From contig NC_087067.1 in assembly GCF_963678635.1 (NCBI RefSeq), forward strand, positions 49,149,618 through 49,209,617: DNA of 60,000 nt. The letters run 5' to 3'. The position numbers were made by a program, and so were the translations under genes. Under the pieces are notes generated by a model. The model ran no database searches, was not told the origin of the DNA, and was given only the letters and a program-made list of their open reading frames with translations. Positions 56,127-60,000 of this stretch are shown here, piece by piece (position 1 is the stretch's first letter; each line of letters opens with the position of its first letter). The stretch is from Symsagittifera roscoffensis. Its lineage: Eukaryota; Xenacoelomorpha; Acoela; Convolutidae.

Positions 56127-57007
56127 TGTAACATTCGTCTACTGCAGTCACACATGAGGCTTAAGAAAAATAGGCCCTATAACCACTGGCTCAAGGGTCA
56201 GGGACACTATCTCTTGTGTTTTCCCACCTCAAGAACGGTCGGAGCCAGTTCGGTTCGCTTGTGACATGAGACTACGACCCGTTACAGCTTAAAGGCTACT
56301 ACTAAAATATCCCCCCACTCTAGAATTAGAAACGTCCCCATACTTAGGTCTCTAGATACCCAAAATACATGAACGCCGTTAAAAACCGGGTTGGAACAAT
56401 CCGTTAGGTTACTTTTTATTAGACAGTGTGACTTTGATCCATTTCAGATGGATCAACCTAAAACTCGCCTTACCTCAACATAACAATCATAAAACACACT
56501 CTAGAATTTAAATTCGTACTCACATATCAGCGCTCTCAAGAGTTGGGAAAATAATCCAGTCAGTAACTAACTCAAGAAATAAATAACTAAGAGAAGTTTA
56601 ATGTTTTATAGTTTGGACAGCAAGGATAAGTTCATGCTCTAGAATTTGAGTTCTCTTGGACCGTTGGGACACTCCAGTTGTCCGCCTTTCCGCTGAAGGT
56701 TCACTCTGGTCCAACTTTAGTAATCGCTCTCTCGGGGATACTCTGTCTTCTATTTCAAGTAGGACAGCTCTACTCTCGTTCACTATGATGGAAATTGCGA
56801 ATAGCAATTTCCCACTCGTTTTTAATTGACAACTTCCCCGCAATTGTTCTAAAATTGCTCTGATTTCTTTTTCTGATTTTCAGTTGTCGCGAGAAAATCG
56901 TGCATGACATGTTCCTTTCGAAATTTTGAAAAATTAAATTTCACTTCAAAATCAAGTATTTTCTGCTCTTCTCAAGGTCAAACTTCCAAATATGACCGAC
57001 TGGCACA
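56127..57007 (-). repeat. element A 5' LTR
   Basis: Second 881-bp LTR, identical by eye to 34274-35154. On the element strand it should hold the active promoter, with TATAAAA at 56604-56610 as the best candidate. It is flanked by TCC at 57008-57010, matching TCC at 34271-34273. Confidence 0.93.
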
Positions 57008-57250
57008 TCCCTAGACCTTTTCGCACTGTCCCAAGACTTTTCCGTGCTGTCCCAAGACTTTTCGGTGCTGTCCCAAGACTTCTTCGCACTGTCCCAAGAC
57101 TTTTCGGTGCTGTGCCAAGACCTTTTCGCACTGTCCCAAGACTTTTCGGTGCTGTCACAAGACTTTTCGGTGCTGTCCCAAGACTTTTTGGTGCTGTCCC
57201 AAGACCTTGCCAATCAAGTTTTGGGACACCTCACACTGTCGCAAGACCCC
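57008..57250. repeat. 21-bp minisatellite in the element B leader, right part
   Basis: Units such as CTGTCCCAAGACTTTTCGGTG, in register with the array left of element A. The last units, near 57210-57250, are degenerate. Confidence 0.9.
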
Positions 57251-58785
57251 TTCTTTCATTGTGTTGGGACAATCGGATCTCTTCTTCTTCGTTGTTGGGA
57301 CTCTTGAACCACTATCTCTGGTACCACATCTAATGGTACCACTTTATGTACCACTTTATTAATCTAATGTAAGTTGAAACCCAACTTGTTCGCAGGTGTC
57401 TTCTGATCACCTGTTTCTTCAAAACCGATAAAATTAGTACCGAAAACGTAAAAAATTAAACGAGAAAAATGATAAAAACAGAAAGATGAACCCATTTAAA
57501 ATTCAAAGGTGGCCAATGTCGTCCTTTCGTGAAAAAATGCCTGGTACCTAATTGTCACGCGTTTTCCTCCCCCCTACTAACGTTCTTATGGGGTATTCTC
57601 CTTCCAGGTTCCAAAAACTGTCTATTTCCGATCCCCCACCTGATCCGACCAGGGTATCTACCTTTATTTGATCCCAAATTTGGATATCCTCGCTTTTTAA
57701 CTCACGCGTGTAAGATTCTAATGTAACTACATCGACGATATCGAATGATTAGTTACTGTAACGTGTCCCCCTTTTTACAATTTGCAAACGCCAACCTCTA
57801 ACATAACCAGCCCCCCTTCTAACCTCCCCTATTTAGCCCCCCTCTTACGCCGAAAATTACCTTAAGCGCGATGGGTGCTAACCCTCTTGAGAGAAAACCG
57901 TAGAACCTGTTTCCAGGCTCTGCTTGAGTAAATGCGTATCCTCAAAACAGTGGGAATCCGCTGATCCAATTTTACACTTATCTCCTATAATGTAATGTGG
58001 ATTTTAACGATACCCGTTTGACCAAACAGAACACCCCTGTCTGTCCTACTCTGGCTGTCCTGATTCCGTGCTGGTTGTCTCCTTGGCGTGTCCCGCACCA
58101 CTCACCAAAACCACTTTCCCACATGACTGGTCACCTGTACCAATCAAGTATCCTAGTGGTCCGTCGAATGACCAAACAGAACACCCCTGTGCCCTTCTCT
58201 GCTTGTTCTCGTCCTTGCTGGATGTTCCTCTTGTGTGTCCAGCACCTGTCGAGTCCCCTTCCTGTGAACCGCTTTCCCGCTTGGCTGGTCACTTTTTCCA
58301 GTTAAGTCTCCTAGTGTTCCAGTGAAGTTGCAATCTATCTGAAAAACCTTAACAAGGCCCCACACCCGGGCACCTGTATAAAATTGCTGATTCGATTGAA
58401 ACGATCGGTCTTGTGGAAACAGTATGGGTATACTACTTTAATTAATATAAAGGTTTGATCCAACTAATCTGGTATCAAAGTCACTGTCTTTTTTTAATGG
58501 TTTTTGTACCTTTTTCTATTCTTTTTTTGTTTTTGTTTCGCTTTTTGTCTTTTTGCTCGTTTTTTGTCCCCCTAGTTACCCCCCTTACTCGTTAGGAGAG
58601 CGTACCAGGAATTTTCTCGAGTTTTCTTAAAAAGCTATCACGGTACAACCGGAAGGTTTAAACGTTCCCGCTGAACCGTACCACCGGTACTCTAGAATGG
58701 GCATGTAGCCCGCAGCTGTGTCAAGTGGGTTCGACTCCGTAGTCATGATGTCGTAAAAACACCCAGGAGCGCCATAAAAACACTA
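57008..58785 (-). other. element B leader, right part
   Basis: Continuation of the B leader after the element A insertion. It has the 21-bp array to about 57250, then sequence colinear with 54590-56126 of element A in diverged form: the CTGATCACCTGTT segment, the CTGGTACCTAATTG segment, a reduced 70-bp-type repeat near 58095-58325, the T/G-rich tract and the conserved segment with GGTTCGACTCC (58728-58738) and GGAGCGCCATAAAAACACTA before the LTR. Confidence 0.8.
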
Positions 58786-59083
58786 TGTAGCAGTCACCTA
58801 CTTAAGTCACATATGAGCTTTAAAAAAATTAGGCCCTACAACCATTGGCTCAAGAGTCAGGGACACTATCTCTTGTGTTTTTCTACCTCGAACGGTCGGA
58901 GCCAATTCAGTTCACCTGCGACTTGAGACTAAAACCCTCGTTACAGCTTAAAAGCTTCCAGTTGTCGCGAGAAAGTTGAGCATGACATGCCCAATTCGAA
59001 TTTTCGGAAAATTCCTTTTCATCCCAAAATCATGTTTCTTGCGCTGTTCAAAGTCAAATTTCCAAATATGACCGACTGGCATA
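58786..59083 (-). repeat. element B 5' LTR, internally deleted
   Basis: It begins TGTAGCAGTCACC and ends CTGGCATA like the left B LTR, but about 600 bp of the middle is missing: the sequence passes from TTACAGCTTAAAAGCTTC directly into CAGTTGTCGCGAG near 58968. It is diverged from the 15604 copy. The deleted part includes the region where element A has its candidate promoter, so B would not be transcribed normally. Confidence 0.85.
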
Positions 59084-59869
59084 CACTATGAAATCAGAGA
59101 CACATTTGCCAGCCTCATGAACAAGCTTTGCCATGACGTCGAGATTGAGCCGAAACTTCAGCCGATGCAAGGCGAAAGCTTTGTCAACAATTCAACTACA
59201 ACTGAAGATGAGGCAAGACTTGACATTAAGTCAAACGTACTCTGGTGTTTACGATTTAGCCGCGCTTTCTCTGATGCGAAAATTTTCAACCCCCATGCCA
59301 AAACATCGCAAAAACTGCATAAAGTTGCATATAAATATCACGGAGTGTAGCCTGTATTAAGACAACCGCGTATTCATACTCGTCAGTATTTAGACAAATA
59401 TTGTATGAACCAATCAGAATCGAGAAAAGACATAAATAATCCAAAATAAATCATAATTATTTATTAATTTCTTCTTTGTCTCGATTCTGATTGGTTGAAA
59501 CAGTATTTGTTTAAATACTGACGAGTCTGAATACGCGGTTGTCTAAATACTGCTCTGTAACCAAGTATCACGAAACGCTGAAGAACTCCAAATATCAGCA
59601 AAGAGTTTTAAACGTAGGGCAGAGTAGCTTCTGCCCGTTAGTTTTCGGATGCACCGGTGCCGCTGTTCCAACAGCCACGCGGACGATGCAACGATTAACC
59701 GAAAAACTAAGAAAGCTATCCAGAATCGATAAATTACATAAGAACTAAAATAAGCTTCGCGCTCCTGAGGAGCTCTATACTATGTATAAGGGGGTGCAGA
59801 TCGGTGCGTAAAGTTCAATCTATCGACAATTCCATTAGCGCTATTGTAGAGGAAGGACGGCTAAGATAA
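59084..59869 (+). pseudogene. LINE-like element, C-terminal endonuclease part
   Basis: Continuation of the RT fragment at 14460-15603 beyond element B. The frame opens with Y-E-I-R-D-T-F directly at the insertion edge and runs through C-H-D-V-E-I-E-P and E-A-R-L-D-I, with A-F-S-D-A-K-I-F-N-P further on. The spacing D...D-x-K fits a PD-(D/E)xK-type nuclease; the Asp before A-K is the expected catalytic one. A MITE-like element interrupts at about 59352-59552. The frame resumes at about 59567 with K-Y-H-E-T-L-K-N-S, and a one-base shift near 59705 leads to a final frame with L-L-R-S-S-I-L-C and a stop at 59867-59869. This is the natural C-terminus of the polyprotein, as far as I recall the family. 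Confidence 0.7.
59352..59552. mobile_element. MITE-like element with long terminal inverted repeats
   Basis: About 200 bp with inverted ends. The left arm from CTGTATTAAGACAACCGCGT and the right arm ending ACGCGGTTGTCTAAATACTG are reverse complements over roughly 45 bp with few mismatches, and an inner pair (AACCAATCAGAATCGAGA and TCTCGATTCTGATTGGTT) is also inverted. The centre is AT-rich. Flanks share an AARTATCACG-like motif (59334-59343 and 59564-59573) that may be a target duplication. There is no coding capacity. Confidence 0.8.
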
Positions 59870-60000
59870 ATTAACATTACGACAATGCATTTAATGCTGA
59901 TTTATGACTTCATTGATAAATTGATACAGCTTGCTGAAAAAAAAAATTGGTACAAATGAGACTGATTTATCATTTTGGAATACCACTTTTGTGTGGGTAA
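59870..60000. other. sequence after the LINE stop
   Basis: 131 bp of AT-rich sequence to the window end, possibly the 3' UTR of the LINE-like element. I see no other feature. Confidence 0.4.

Larger units (their letters stand above)
34274..57007 (-). mobile_element. element A: intact 22.7-kb giant Ty3/Gypsy-type LTR retrotransposon
   Basis: Direct 881-bp LTRs that look identical by eye bracket two uninterrupted ORFs of 2935 and 2959 codons, both on the minus strand. In transcription order: 5' LTR 57007-56127, candidate primer-binding region 56126-56101, leader with two repeat arrays, gag-pol, spacer, ORF-X, 3' UTR with a purine strip, and 3' LTR 35154-34274. The direct repeat TCC flanks it at 34271-34273 and 57008-57010. 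Identical LTRs and open frames indicate a very recent insertion of a possibly autonomous copy. At 22.7 kb it is far larger than typical Gypsy elements (about 5-10 kb). Giant relatives are known in other lineages, such as Ogre in plants and Burro in planarians, but ORF-X does not match anything I recognise there. Confidence 0.92.
15604..59083 (-). mobile_element. element B: decayed giant Ty3/Gypsy-type LTR retrotransposon
   Basis: B has the same layout as the intact element A nested inside it. In transcription order (minus strand): LTR 58786-59083 (internally deleted), leader 58785-57008 continuing at 34273-33627, broken gag-pol 33626-24876, spacer, broken ORF-X 24397-16913, and LTR 15604-16506. 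Flanking CAC at 15601-15603 and 59084-59086 is the target duplication. Without the inserted element A, B would be about 20.7 kb. About 1.36 kb of ORF-X is missing at about 20028. Multiple stops, frameshifts and the loss of an RT catalytic Asp make it non-autonomous. Confidence 0.85.

Noticed and set aside
56598-56843. 81-codon ORF inside the LTR, present twice (also 34745-34990)
   Set aside because: It is repeated only because the LTR is repeated; it overlaps the candidate promoter, has no recognisable domain and is not kept in element B.

Overview
The window is animal genomic DNA made almost entirely of transposable elements; no host gene could be supported. The retroelement families (a Penelope-like element, a LINE-like element whose RT precedes a CxC zinc site and a PD-(D/E)xK-type endonuclease, and a very large Ty3/Gypsy-type LTR element) resemble ones I associate with marine invertebrates, especially anthozoan cnidarians. 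That host assignment is from memory of the families and was not searched.

The centrepiece is an intact giant LTR retrotransposon, called element A here, at 34274-57007 on the minus strand (about 22.7 kb). Its 881-bp LTRs (34274-35154 and 56127-57007) show no difference by eye, run TG...CA, and enclose, in transcription order: a 2.35-kb leader with two tandem-repeat arrays, a single-frame 2935-aa Gag-Pol (53774 to 44967), a 0.5-kb spacer, and a second uninterrupted ORF of 2959 aa (44464 to 35585) in the env position. That second protein, called ORF-X here, carries an SGNH/GDSL-hydrolase block with its full catalytic motif set and is otherwise unrecognised. Gag-Pol ends in an extra domain that resembles a macrodomain without its glycine loop.

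Element A sits inside an older, decayed relative, element B, on the same strand. B runs from its left LTR at 15604-16506, through a broken ORF-X (16913-24397) and a broken gag-pol (24876-33626), to its leader. The leader is split by A into 33627-34273 and 57008-58785, and is followed by an internally deleted LTR at 58786-59083. B in turn interrupts a LINE-like element on the plus strand, whose RT half lies at about 14460-15603 and whose C-terminal half lies at 59084-59869. Both insertions left exactly 3-bp target duplications: CAC for B and TCC for A. A small MITE-like inverted-repeat element has also landed in the LINE 3' half (about 59352-59552).

The left 16 kb is a mosaic: a decayed Penelope-like element (about 1513-2880), repeated blocks carrying GAA microsatellites (4085, 6197, 13866), a second copy of the LINE fragment with a 43-bp LTR tip (4975-6187), and a 6.8-kb scrambled run of ORF-X segments (7085-13862). 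Part of that run is nearly identical to element B and shares the same internal deletion. These look like local duplications of the LINE-plus-B locus, or possibly assembly artefacts.

Relative order: LINE first, then B into the LINE, then duplication and rearrangement on the left flank, and separately A into B's leader. A is the youngest, judged by its identical LTRs and two open giant ORFs. All coordinates inside proteins are approximate, and no database search or alignment was run.
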